Shown here: positions 35,222 through 43,807 of the stretch, in pieces
Numbering within the stretch: the first letter of the stretch is position 1
How the letters are laid out: each line of letters opens with the position of its first letter
Assembly (NCBI GenBank): GCA_040879025.1
Contig: JBBDLF010000032.1
Coordinates: forward strand, 21,152 to 85,151
Origin: JBBDLF01 sp040879025
GTDB lineage: Bacteria; Pseudomonadota; Gammaproteobacteria; Pseudomonadales; Pseudohongiellaceae
Length of the DNA stretch: 64,000 bases
Direction of reading: 5' to 3'
The notes under the pieces: model-generated
Told to the model about the DNA's origin: nothing
Database searches by the model: none
What the model saw: the letters and a program-made list of their open reading frames with translations, nothing else
Program-made: the position numbers and the translations under genes

Positions 35222-35833
35222 CTATGGCCTGGCATCGGCCGGCTGTTCTGATATCAATCGTTCCAGATAACGACTGATAAGGTCTACTTCTATGTTGACG
35301 GCAGTGCCTTCGTGGTAATTTCCTATCGTGGTTTCCTGCTGTGTATGCGCGATAATATTGACGCTGAACGTATCCGCTTCCACCTGGTTTACCGTCAGAC
35401 TCACACCATCGATGCAGACCGAACCCTTAACGGCGATATAGCGGCAAAGCGTTTCCGGCACTTCGAAGGTCATGCGCAAACTCTGGCTTTCAGACTCCAG
35501 GGTCTTCAATCGGCCTACACCATCCACGTGGCCGCTGACGATGTGCCCACCGATCCGGTCGCTGGCCCGCAGGGATTTCTCCAGGTTGACGCAGTCCCGC
35601 TTTTGAAGAGTGCCCAAAGTGGTCACTCGTCGTGTTTCATTGGAAACGTCGGCATCGAAGCCCCCACTGCGCACACTGATCACCGTCAGACACACGCCGC
35701 TGACCGCGATGCTGTCTCCCACGCTGACATCCGACAGGTCCAGTTTTCCGGTATCAAAACTGACATGCCACTCACCCCCTTTTTCCACCATGGCTGCCAC
35801 TGATCCTGTGGCTTCAATAATACCGGTGAACAT
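35222..35833 (-). CDS. ribE: Riboflavin synthase alpha subunit
   Basis: 203 residues made of two similar lumazine-binding halves. The first starts MFTGIIEATGSV with VGDSIAVSGVCLTV; the second has GGHIVSGHVDGVG and VKGSVCIDGVSLTV. It dismutates two lumazine molecules to riboflavin. The start is preceded by GGAGAAG. It lies between ribD and ribBX in the operon. It is the product called RibC or RibE in different naming schemes. Confidence 0.96.
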   Translation of the reverse strand: MFTGIIEATGSVAAMVEKGGEWHVSFDTGKLDLSDVSVGDSIAVSGVCLTVISVRSGGFDADVSNETRRVTTLGTLQKRDCVNLEKSLRASDRIGGHIVSGHVDGVGRLKTLESESQSLRMTFEVPETLCRYIAVKGSVCIDGVSLTVNQVEADTFSVNIIAHTQQETTIGNYHEGTAVNIEVDLISRYLERLISEQPADARP

Positions 35834-35845
35834 CTTCTCCGTCCT

Positions 35846-37033
35846 TTAATCAGTTGAATTTTCGTTCCCGAAACCACGTGTCGGCCGCGCGGTGATGCGA
35901 AGGTCGGCGCCCACCGGGGTGACGTCGGTGAATTCCAGCGGCACGCAGTCCGCCATTGAACGCAAACCCGGCAAGTCAAACAGGGGCAGCGCATCACTGC
36001 CCATCAGTTTGGCTCCCACATAAACGATCAGTTCGTCCACCAGCCCCGCTCGCAGAAATGCGCCACTGAGTACCGGGCCGGCCTCCAACAAAACTTCCGT
36101 GCAGTCATAGTTCCGCGCCAGTGATTCTAACACATCAGGAAGGGGCACCCCTCCCTTGTCCCTACCGCCGTCGCGGGTATTGCCGGCAATGACAACTGTG
36201 TCGACATTGCCCGGAAAAGAGCTTTCCGGGGTTTGAGTTCCGTAAATGACCACCTTTCCTTTCAGCTGCACGATTCGGGCCTGGGGCGGCGTGCGGAAGC
36301 CGCTGTCCAGGATGACCCGCAAAGGCTGCCTGCCGAACAGATGCGCGTTGGCGGCACGTTCGTCCTCGGTCAACGGAAGTTCCTCGGGTCGCACGTTCAG
36401 GCCGGGATCGTCGGCCAGCACGGTATTTATCCCGGTAATCACCGCGCCGCTGGCCGCGCGAAACCGTTGGACATCGGCGCGGGCATCGGTGGTGGTAATC
36501 CATTTGCTGCTGCGATCCGCCATGGCGCTGCGTCCGTCCAGGCTCATCGCCACCTTGCAGCGTAAAAACGGTCGGCCTTCGCGTAGCCGCTTATGGTAAC
36601 CGGGGTTGATGGCTTCGGCGGTCGCTTCAAACTCTGTCAGCTGAATGACCTCAATACCCGCGGACTCGAGGCGAGGCAGGCTGCCCTGTTTCACTTCAGG
36701 AAACGCATCGGTGGCGGCGTACACCACGCGTCTGATACCGGCGTCTATCAACGCGTCACAACACGGCGGTGTTCTGCCGAAATGGCAGCAAGGAACCAGG
36801 GTAACCACTGCCGTAGCGGCCTTGGCCGCGGCACCGGCTTCGCGTAGTGCATTTACCTCGGCATGCGCTTCACCGGCGGCGGAATGCCAGCCCTCTCCGG
36901 CAACCGAACCGTCATCGCGCACAATGACACAGCCGACACGCGGATTGGGCGCTGTGGTCAGAACCGACCGGGCCAACTCCAGTGCCCTGGCCATGTGACG
37001 TGTGTAATCTGTTAAGGATTGATTCTGTGTCAC
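35846..37033 (-). CDS. ribD: Bifunctional diaminohydroxyphosphoribosylaminopyrimidine deaminase/reductase
   Basis: 395 residues from a GTG at 37033 (VTQNQSLTDYTRHMARALELA); family similarity begins at this point, and the open frame further upstream is basic and unlike RibD. The deaminase half has the zinc residues HAEVNAL and PCCHFGRTPPCC (the usual LEPCSH is LVPCCH). The reductase half begins LRCKVAMSLDGRSAM, followed by WITTTDARADVQRFR and LLEAGPVLSGAFL. It carries out two consecutive steps of riboflavin synthesis. Confidence 0.94.
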   Translation of the reverse strand: MTQNQSLTDYTRHMARALELARSVLTTAPNPRVGCVIVRDDGSVAGEGWHSAAGEAHAEVNALREAGAAAKAATAVVTLVPCCHFGRTPPCCDALIDAGIRRVVYAATDAFPEVKQGSLPRLESAGIEVIQLTEFEATAEAINPGYHKRLREGRPFLRCKVAMSLDGRSAMADRSSKWITTTDARADVQRFRAASGAVITGINTVLADDPGLNVRPEELPLTEDERAANAHLFGRQPLRVILDSGFRTPPQARIVQLKGKVVIYGTQTPESSFPGNVDTVVIAGNTRDGGRDKGGVPLPDVLESLARNYDCTEVLLEAGPVLSGAFLRAGLVDELIVYVGAKLMGSDALPLFDLPGLRSMADCVPLEFTDVTPVGADLRITARPTRGFGNENSTD

Positions 37034-37162
37034 GGGTGACTTCTGTCGTTTAATGCGGGAGAAACGAAGGATGTTTGGCTTTCGGTCTGACTTTCGGTCT
37101 GGTTTCGGTTTTGCCTTTAGATGCCTGGTCAGGCGCGGCCAGGCGGCCTGAAGCATTCAAGG

Positions 37163-37618
37163 CTATCGCTCGCTGGACAGACGGTCGATCTCGGCGCGGA
37201 ACTCTTCCAGGTCCTTGAAGCTGCGGTAAACCGAGGCGAACCGCACGTAAGCAACCTCGTCAAGCTGCTGCAATGCAGCCATTACCTGCTCACCTATAGC
37301 GCGTGACTGAATCTCGCGTTCGCCGGTGGAACGCAGAGTATTCTTGATACGGTTGAGCGCTTCTTCCACTTTTTCTATACTGACCGGTCGTTTTTCCAGC
37401 GCTTTCAGCAGTCCGGCGCGCAACTTTACCTCATCGAAAGGCTCCCGATTTCCGTTTTGTTTTATAACCCGCGGCATAACCAGTTCGGCGCTCTCGTAGG
37501 TAGTGAATCGTTCACTGCAGGTGATACACTCGCGGCGGCGGCGCACCTGATTCCCCTCTGCAACCAGACGCGAGTCAATCACCTTGGTATCTACCGCGCT
37601 ACAAAATGGACAATGCAT
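37163..37618 (-). CDS. nrdR: Transcriptional repressor NrdR
   Basis: 151 residues. The zinc ribbon is MHCPFCSAVDTKVIDSR with RRRECITCSERFTTYE, and the ATP-cone domain runs over about 49-139 (VIKQNGNREPFDEVKLRAGLLKALEKRPV). NrdR binds NrdR boxes upstream of ribonucleotide reductase genes and senses ATP/dATP. Its place between glyA and ribD is the usual one. The ribosome binding site is weak. Confidence 0.97.
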   Translation of the reverse strand: MHCPFCSAVDTKVIDSRLVAEGNQVRRRRECITCSERFTTYESAELVMPRVIKQNGNREPFDEVKLRAGLLKALEKRPVSIEKVEEALNRIKNTLRSTGEREIQSRAIGEQVMAALQQLDEVAYVRFASVYRSFKDLEEFRAEIDRLSSER

Positions 37619-37657
37619 ATTTTACTTTTCATTACAATTCATAACCGTGACGCCCTG

Positions 37658-38911
37658 TCAACCATATACCGGAAAGCGGGCGCACAAATCCAGCACTTTC
37701 TGCTTTACTTCCCGAATTATTGACTCGTTTTCGATATCATCGAGAATGTCGCACATCCAGCCGGTCAACTGTTCCATCTCCCCTTCCTTCATGCCCCGTG
37801 TGGTTGCCGCCGGCGAGCCTATACGCAGACCGCTCGTTACAAACGGCGGGCGTGGGTCGTTGGGTACGGCATTCTTGTTGACGGTGATATTGGCACCGCC
37901 GAGGGCGGCATCGGCATCCTTGCCGGTAATGTCCTGCTTGATCAGGCTGAGCAGAAACAGGTGGTCGTCAGTACCTTTGGACACCACGTCGTAGCCACGT
38001 TCCATAAAACCACGGGCCATTGCGCGGGCGTTTTTCAAAACCTGTTGCTGATACACCTTGAAATCGTCACTCAGCGCTTCCTTGAAGCAGACTGCCTTGG
38101 CCGCGATAACATGCATCAACGGGCCGCCCTGGCTCTCGGGAAATACGGCGAAGTTCAGTTTCTTCTCCAGGTCCGGATTGGATTTGGCCAGAATAATGCC
38201 GCCGCGGGGGCCGCGCAGGGTTTTGTGGGTTGTGGAGGTGGTCACGTCGGCAATCTGCACCGGGCTGGGATAGACGCCCGCGGCAATCAGACCGGCGACG
38301 TGAGCCATATCGACGACAAACCAGGCACCCACGCTGTCGGCAATATCGCGGAAGCGCTGCCAGTCGATCACTCGTGAATACGCGGAGAACCCGGCCATGA
38401 TCATTTTCGGCTTGTGCTCGGTAGCCAACGCCGCCACCTGCTCGTAGTCGATCTCGCCCGTTTCGTTGTTCAGGCCGTACTGGATGGCATTGTACATTCT
38501 GCCGGAAAAGCTTACGCTGGCGCCGTGTGTCAAGTGACCACCATCGGCCAGGCTCATGCCGAGTACGGTGTCACCCGGTTTCAGCAGCGCCATGTATACC
38601 GCGGCGTTGGCCTGAGAACCGGAATGCGGCTGTACGTTGGCGTAATCGGCGCCGAAAAGCTGCCTGGCGCGGTCGATGGCCAGCTGCTCCACCACATCGA
38701 CATGTTCACATCCGCCATAGTAGCGCTTGCCGGGATACCCCTCGGCATATTTGTTGGTCAAGACGGTGCCCTGGGCTTCCATCACTCGCGGACTGGTATA
38801 GTTTTCCGAGGCGATAAGCTCAATATGATCTTCCTGCCGCTGATTCTCCGCCTGGATGGCGGCATCAAGTTCCTGATCGAACTCGGCAATATTCATCTCG
38901 CGCCTGAACAT
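37658..38911 (-). CDS. glyA: Serine hydroxymethyltransferase
   Basis: 417 residues, the usual length. AGGAG lies 6 bases before the ATG at 38911. Motifs include SENYTSPRVMEAQGTVLTNKYAEGYPGKRYYGG, the PLP lysine in VTTSTTHKTLRGPRGG, and HVIAAKAVCFKEAL. It interconverts serine and glycine with tetrahydrofolate, the main one-carbon source. It heads the nrdR-rib block and diverges from ettA. Confidence 0.97.
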   Translation of the reverse strand: MFRREMNIAEFDQELDAAIQAENQRQEDHIELIASENYTSPRVMEAQGTVLTNKYAEGYPGKRYYGGCEHVDVVEQLAIDRARQLFGADYANVQPHSGSQANAAVYMALLKPGDTVLGMSLADGGHLTHGASVSFSGRMYNAIQYGLNNETGEIDYEQVAALATEHKPKMIMAGFSAYSRVIDWQRFRDIADSVGAWFVVDMAHVAGLIAAGVYPSPVQIADVTTSTTHKTLRGPRGGIILAKSNPDLEKKLNFAVFPESQGGPLMHVIAAKAVCFKEALSDDFKVYQQQVLKNARAMARGFMERGYDVVSKGTDDHLFLLSLIKQDITGKDADAALGGANITVNKNAVPNDPRPPFVTSGLRIGSPAATTRGMKEGEMEQLTGWMCDILDDIENESIIREVKQKVLDLCARFPVYG

Positions 38912-39011
38912 GCATGGCTCCTGTGGTCACAGTCCTGGATGGTCGTTTTTGGGCTGATTTGTGGATTTTAAGAAATTGCGAAGGCGGTATTCTACATTAT
39001 GCGGGCTTGCC

Positions 39012-39028
39012 GGACATCCTAAATGTCC
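39012..39028. promoter_or_regulatory. Inverted repeat GGACAT-N5-ATGTCC between glyA and ettA
   Basis: GGACAT (39012-39017) and ATGTCC (39023-39028) form a perfect 6-base dyad with 5-base spacer in the divergent glyA/ettA region. It could be an operator; no regulator is identified. Confidence 0.35.
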
Positions 39029-39086
39029 ATATATAGTGCCGGTCATCGAAAGATCGGCCTTGGCAGCGGTCCGACCCGCGGTGGGG

Positions 39087-39092
39087 TATAAT
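39087..39092 (+). promoter_or_regulatory. Consensus -10 element for ettA
   Basis: A perfect TATAAT lies 30 bases before the ettA ATG. The best TTGGCA-like -35 candidate (39060-39065) is 21 bases upstream, longer than optimal, so only the -10 is proposed. Confidence 0.5.
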
Positions 39093-39121
39093 GCGCGGCT
39101 TTGATTTTTGCGGGAATAGCT

Positions 39122-40789
39122 ATGGCTCAGTTTGTTTATACCATGAACCGGGTGGGGAAAGTGGTTCCGCCCAAACGCGAAATTCTCAAGGATATTTCGC
39201 TTTCATTTTTTCCGGGGGCCAAGATTGGCGTGCTGGGGCTTAACGGGGCGGGCAAGTCGACTTTGCTGCGCATCATGGCCGGCGTTGACAAGGACTTTCT
39301 GGGAGAGGCGCGTCCGCAGCCGGAGTTGAAGATCGGTTACCTGTCGCAGGAACCGCAGCTGGACGGCGGCAAGGACGTGAAGGGTAATGTGGCCGAGGGC
39401 GTCAGCGATATCATGGCGATGGTGGAGGAATTCAATGCCATCAGCGACCGGTTCGCCGAGCCGATGAGTGATGAGGAAATGAATGAACTGCTGGAACGGC
39501 AGGGAACCATTCAGAACCGGATTGATGCCGCCGATGGCTGGCAGGTGGAACGGAAAATGGAGAAGGCGGCCGATGCACTGCGCCTGCCTCCCTGGGATGC
39601 CGACGTCAATACCTTGTCCGGCGGTGAGAAGCGGCGCGTGGCATTGTGCCGACTGCTGCTGTCCAACCCCGACATGCTGCTGCTGGATGAGCCGACCAAT
39701 CATCTCGACGCGGAAAGTGTTGCCTGGCTGGAGCGCTATCTGACGGAATTCCCCGGCACCGTGGTCGCCATTACCCACGACCGCTATTTTCTCGATAACG
39801 CCGCGGGCTGGATTCTGGAACTGGACCGCGGACACGGTATTCCCTACGAAGGCAATTACAGCGCGTGGCTCGAGACGAAGGAGAAACGCCTGCAGGTGGA
39901 AGAGCGCCAGAACCAGGCACACGAGCGCACCATCAAGTCGGAGCTCGAGTGGGTAAGATCAAATCCCAAGGGCCGACAAGCCAAGAGCAAGGCGCGCCTG
40001 GCCCGCTTTGAGGAACTGAATTCACAGGAATTCCAGAAACGCAACGAAACCCTTGAGTTGTACATCCCGCCCGGTCCGCGTCTCGGAGACCAGGTGATTG
40101 ACGTGAAGAACCTGAGCAAGCACTTCGGCGACAAAACCCTGTTCGAAAACGTGAACTTCTCCATGCCCAAGGGCAGCATCCTGGGCATCATCGGTGGCAA
40201 TGGCGCCGGTAAAACCACGTTCCTGCGCATGCTGGTTGGCACTGAAAAGCCGGACAACGGCGAGATCGTCCTTGGCGAAACCGTGGATCTGGCCTATGTC
40301 GACCAGAGCCGCGACAGCCTCGACGGCAACCGCACGGTATGGGAGGAAATCGGCGACGGCCAGGACGTGTTGCAGATTGGCAAGCACGAAGTGCAGTCGC
40401 GGGCATACGCCAGCCGCTTCAACTTCAAAGGCAGCGAGCAACAAAAATATGTCCGGGATCTTTCCGGCGGCGAGCGTAATCGCGTTCACCTGGCCAAACT
40501 GCTACGCCGGGGCGCCAATGTCATTCTGCTCGACGAACCCACCAACGACCTGGATGTGGAAACCTTGCGCGCACTGGAAGAGGCACTGCTGAGTTTTCCC
40601 GGCTCCGTGATCGTGGTTTCTCATGACCGCTGGTTTCTGGACCGGGTGGCTACTCATGTCCTCGCGTTCGAAGGCGACAGTGAGGTGGTGTTTCACGAAG
40701 GCAATTATTCCGACTACGAGGAAGACCGACGCAAGCGGCTGGGCGAAGCCGCGCAACCGACCCGCGTGAAGTATCGGAAACTCGATTAG
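39122..40789 (+). CDS. ettA: Energy-dependent translational throttle protein EttA (ABC-F)
   Basis: 555 residues from the ATG at 39122 (MAQFVYTMNRVGKVVPPK), the exact length of the E. coli protein. It has two ABC domains: Walker A GLNGAGKSTLLR and GGNGAGKTTFLR, signatures LSGGEKRRVALCR and LSGGERNRVHLAK. Between them lie the arm (about residues 95-140) and the linker with ARLARFEELNSQEFQKRNET. There is no membrane part. EttA binds the ribosomal E site and gates entry into elongation according to ATP/ADP. It is transcribed divergently from glyA. Confidence 0.96.
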   Translation: MAQFVYTMNRVGKVVPPKREILKDISLSFFPGAKIGVLGLNGAGKSTLLRIMAGVDKDFLGEARPQPELKIGYLSQEPQLDGGKDVKGNVAEGVSDIMAMVEEFNAISDRFAEPMSDEEMNELLERQGTIQNRIDAADGWQVERKMEKAADALRLPPWDADVNTLSGGEKRRVALCRLLLSNPDMLLLDEPTNHLDAESVAWLERYLTEFPGTVVAITHDRYFLDNAAGWILELDRGHGIPYEGNYSAWLETKEKRLQVEERQNQAHERTIKSELEWVRSNPKGRQAKSKARLARFEELNSQEFQKRNETLELYIPPGPRLGDQVIDVKNLSKHFGDKTLFENVNFSMPKGSILGIIGGNGAGKTTFLRMLVGTEKPDNGEIVLGETVDLAYVDQSRDSLDGNRTVWEEIGDGQDVLQIGKHEVQSRAYASRFNFKGSEQQKYVRDLSGGERNRVHLAKLLRRGANVILLDEPTNDLDVETLRALEEALLSFPGSVIVVSHDRWFLDRVATHVLAFEGDSEVVFHEGNYSDYEEDRRKRLGEAAQPTRVKYRKLD

Positions 40790-40806
40790 GGAACCTCTGG
40801 TTTGCC

Positions 40807-41577
40807 TCAGATTCCGTGATCGCGGCGCAGCTTTTCCATGCGCTCGCGTCTCTCGGCGGGGCTCAGGTGCCTGGCGGGATTTTTCTGTAGCGCACGCGGC
40901 TGTTCAATATCCAGTCGCTCTCCCTCCATGACCCGGCCGCACAGTTGCCGGTAATGGTAGTCAAAGACGGGGAATGCCCGCGCCTCCGGCTCGTTGGCGA
41001 GCACATACCAGTCGCTGGCCCTGCCGGCATAATAGACGGCGGGATGGCTCCAGCGGTACTCTGCCTTCGGGCTGGATGCCTGGCAGGCCTCAATATAGGC
41101 CTGACGGGAGGAAGGTAATCCGAAGAGGTCCAGGGAGGACTCGCAGGCTTTGACCAGGCCCGCCACAGCAGGCAGATATTCCGATGTCTTTACCAGACGG
41201 CGCGCCGCCCTGATAATCTGAGGCGGCGAATACCGTTCCAGACTGCTAAGCCAGTATTTCTTGGCGATAACCACACTCTCTCCATCGGGAAAAGCCTTGT
41301 GATACTGGTTATGGTACGCCAGTTCAAATTCAGCAAACACCTGGTTGACGGCATCGACATGGTCGGGCTTTCGGGTGTCGTCGCCTTCATCGCGACCGTC
41401 ATGACCCTCCCGGCGATAGCCACGCTCCGGCTCGGCGAGCGCCGATGATTGACCATGCAAGCTTTCAGCCTGCTCAGTCCGCCCAGCTTCTGTCGGCGAA
41501 CCGCTGGAATTTTTCTTTAACCCGTCTCGGGTCCGCTCCAGCAAGGGATTTATCTTGCGCATGTCCTGATTCCGCAT
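40807..41577 (-). CDS. Replication protein P-like (putative helicase-loader partner)
   Basis: 256 residues if it starts at 41577, overlapping the DnaT-like gene by 104 bases; a TTG at 41460, preceded by GAGCAGG and just after the DnaT-like stop, would remove the overlap and most of a low-complexity leader. The core, FAEFELAYHNQYHKAFPDG then KKYWLSSLERYSPPQIIRAARRLVKTSEYLPAVAGLVKAC, matches my recollection of the phage lambda P/replication protein P family, which recruits DnaB-type helicase. The second half (RWSHPAVYYAGRASDW) is also typical of chromosomal relatives. Together with the DnaT-like gene it suggests a primosome loading pair. It converges with ettA. Confidence 0.75.
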   Translation of the reverse strand: MRNQDMRKINPLLERTRDGLKKNSSGSPTEAGRTEQAESLHGQSSALAEPERGYRREGHDGRDEGDDTRKPDHVDAVNQVFAEFELAYHNQYHKAFPDGESVVIAKKYWLSSLERYSPPQIIRAARRLVKTSEYLPAVAGLVKACESSLDLFGLPSSRQAYIEACQASSPKAEYRWSHPAVYYAGRASDWYVLANEPEARAFPVFDYHYRQLCGRVMEGERLDIEQPRALQKNPARHLSPAERRERMEKLRRDHGI

Positions 41578-42610
41578 CCAGTTGTTGCAATCGCCGGCTC
41601 CATTCCTGCTTGATGTATTGCAGAAACACCGTATTCCAGGAAGCCCTTACCTGCTGACTGTCTTTCCAGTAGAGAACAAACTCGGGAACTTTGCCGCGGG
41701 CGAAGTTGTCATCAATTTCCGCGAGCTGAATAATTTCATAACAATCGGCACTTGGTTGCCAGTTGTCCGGAATCACTCTGGGAACATCATCAGTGCCGAT
41801 GGATGCCGAATACTTGGCCCACTGCCGCCGGATATGTTCGATGAATTTGGCGTTCCACGCCACGTTGTGCACACGGCGTTCACGCCAGTAGAGGACAAAT
41901 TCCGGTATCGCGTCTTCGATGAAGCTTTCGCTGACACCGGCGCCCACGAGGATGTTAACAGCATCTTCGCTGGGTCGCCAGCCGGCATCCATGGGACAGG
42001 CCAGCGCCTCCGCGCCGCAACGGGCCTGTTCCCGCCGCCACTCCGCCAGCACGTGGCGGCTAAACACATTGCCCCAGGAAAACTTGGACTGCCCGCGATC
42101 ACGCCAGTACTTCACAAATTCGGGCACCGCCGCATGAATGAACCCTTCCGGAATATTGTGCTGGCGGCACTGTTGCATCCATTCCTCGTCGGGCTGCCAG
42201 TCAGGAGAAATATACGTCTTACCGGCGGGAGCCTGAAACACAGCGTCGGTGCTTGCCCGCTCCGGTGCGGCCGGAGACGGCGAAGCTTGCTGGTCCAGCG
42301 CGCCGGCGGCGACTTTCTGATTAATGGCGTACAGGTAGCTGTCGCTTTCGGCCCCCTCGGCGTCCAGCAGTATCAGTCCGATATTCTGCAGGCTGGACCT
42401 GACGCGTTTAATGTCCCGTTGCTGCCAGAACGGCATCGCTTCCGCCATTTGGCTCTCGGATATCTGAACCCATTTGATCCGGTCTCGAACCCTGCCCTCA
42501 ATGTGATGCATCATATCGGCCAGCACATGCAGCATCACCGCTTCCTCCAGCCCGATAGTCGACGCCAGGGTCGGTGATATTACCAGGGGCCTTTCCGGAA
42601 CGATGGACAT
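41474..42610 (-). CDS. DnaT-like protein with three tandem ssDNA-binding domains
   Basis: 378 residues from the ATG at 42610. Residues 1-100 look like a winged-helix domain (KWVQISESQMAEAMPFWQQRDIKRV). A Pro/Ala-rich linker leads to three copies of a DnaT-type ssDNA-binding domain of about 54 residues at 138-191, 211-264 and 284-337. Each has Trp-x-Pro, a hydrophobic helix, a (V/I)PEFVxYW core and a closing Trp-x-x-x-Phe-x-x-(H/Y)(V/I). The repeat starts are spaced exactly 73 residues (W138, W211, W284). E. coli DnaT has one such domain and works in PriA-dependent replication restart. This gene overlaps or abuts the P-like gene. Three copies suggest higher ssDNA affinity or a longer footprint, which is inference. 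Confidence 0.82.
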   Translation of the reverse strand: MSIVPERPLVISPTLASTIGLEEAVMLHVLADMMHHIEGRVRDRIKWVQISESQMAEAMPFWQQRDIKRVRSSLQNIGLILLDAEGAESDSYLYAINQKVAAGALDQQASPSPAAPERASTDAVFQAPAGKTYISPDWQPDEEWMQQCRQHNIPEGFIHAAVPEFVKYWRDRGQSKFSWGNVFSRHVLAEWRREQARCGAEALACPMDAGWRPSEDAVNILVGAGVSESFIEDAIPEFVLYWRERRVHNVAWNAKFIEHIRRQWAKYSASIGTDDVPRVIPDNWQPSADCYEIIQLAEIDDNFARGKVPEFVLYWKDSQQVRASWNTVFLQYIKQEWSRRLQQLDAESGHAQDKSLAGADPRRVKEKFQRFADRSWAD

Positions 42611-42852
42611 GCAGACAGCTCTTTTTATTGTAAAGGAATAAATCGGCGGCAGTTCCCGGAGAATGCGGAACACGGTAATCCTATCACACAGATCACCAGT
42701 AACGCACCAGAGTGCTCACCGGTCTGCGTCGCCAAGCGGGGGCTCAACCTGTTCCCTTGTTTTGTGCGTTATACTGTGGGCGGGCCAAACCCGGCCCGGT
42801 GTGAGCATTGTCTTACCAGGCTGGAGAAATCCAGTTGCCAGTTGAAAGCGGG

Positions 42853-43752
42853 ATGACCGACTTGCCACAACCACAATCACAGCGCGGACTCATTGACACC
42901 TTCCTGCGCGAAGAGCGGCTCCCGCCGGATTTCCGCGAAACCATTTCACGTTGGTATCTGCCGCTTGCCGAAGACCTGCTGAAAAAAGCCAACGCACAAC
43001 CGGCCCCTTTGATAGTTGGCATAAATGGTGCGCAGGGTACGGGTAAATCCACGCTCGCAAAATTTCTGGCACTGATATTGGGCCTGCGTCACGTGAGTAC
43101 AGCGACACTGTCTCTGGACGACTTCTATCTGGACCGTGAGCGCCGCAATATCCTGGCACAAGCCGTGCACCCGCTGCTGGCGACGCGGGGAGTTCCCGGC
43201 ACTCACGATCTGACGCTGGCCCGCCGGGTATTGCAGGATCTGACGCGGCCAGACGAACAGGTGGTGTGGCTGCCGCGGTTCGACAAGGGTGCGGATGAAC
43301 CCCTGCCAACGGGTGAATGGCCCCAAATCAGTGCACCGGTGGACCTGATCATTCTGGAGGGCTGGTTTCTCGGTGCGCAATCGCAACCATTGTCCGCGCT
43401 TCAGAAACCGGTCAACGAACTGGAAGCGGCTGAAGACCATGACGGGCGCTGGCGCGGCTATGTCAACCGCGAACTGGAACACTACCAGGATATTTTTAAC
43501 GCGATTGACTGGCTGGTCATGCTGCGGGCGCCTTCTTTCGACAGCGTCTACCAGTGGCGTGCCCTGCAGGAGGAAAAGCTGGGCTCGCGCGGCGGTGGCG
43601 CCAATGCTCCGCGCGTCATGTCCGCCGCTGAACTGCGGCGTTTCGTGCAGCACTTTGAACGCCTGACACGACACTGCCTCCACAGCATCCCGCCACGCGC
43701 GGACGTGCTGTTCCACCTGAACCCGCAACACGCCGTCACCGCAAAGGAGTAG
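42853..43752 (+). CDS. P-loop kinase of the glycerate 3-kinase/YggC-like family
   Basis: 299 residues from the ATG at 42853 (a TTG at 42808 in the same frame is possible). The P-loop is GINGAQGTGKSTLAKFL, followed by LSLDDFYLDRERRN, the segment HPLLATRGVPGTHDLTLARRVL, FDKGADEPLPTGEW, and ILEGWFLGAQ. This order is that of plant D-glycerate 3-kinase and yeast Tda10 relatives. The bacterial substrate is not proven, but glycerate is the best guess. It converges with the metal permease gene. Confidence 0.85.
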   Translation: MTDLPQPQSQRGLIDTFLREERLPPDFRETISRWYLPLAEDLLKKANAQPAPLIVGINGAQGTGKSTLAKFLALILGLRHVSTATLSLDDFYLDRERRNILAQAVHPLLATRGVPGTHDLTLARRVLQDLTRPDEQVVWLPRFDKGADEPLPTGEWPQISAPVDLIILEGWFLGAQSQPLSALQKPVNELEAAEDHDGRWRGYVNRELEHYQDIFNAIDWLVMLRAPSFDSVYQWRALQEEKLGSRGGGANAPRVMSAAELRRFVQHFERLTRHCLHSIPPRADVLFHLNPQHAVTAKE

Positions 43753-43795
43753 AAGCGTCAGTGGAAGCGGTCAGCGGGCGTTTACCCGAAACAGG

Positions 43796-43807
43796 ACAGG
43801 ACACTAA
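43796..43807. repeat. Repeated motif ACAGGACACTAA, copy 1, at a gene end
   Basis: The same 12 bases recur at 45512-45523. In both cases the minus-strand TAG stop codon (43804-43806 here) lies inside the motif. It may be part of a second dispersed repeat family. Confidence 0.5.

Noticed and set aside
37034..37162. FMN riboswitch upstream of the riboflavin genes
   Set aside because: The region between nrdR and ribD is short and lacks the conserved RFN helices; ribBX also has no suitable leader.
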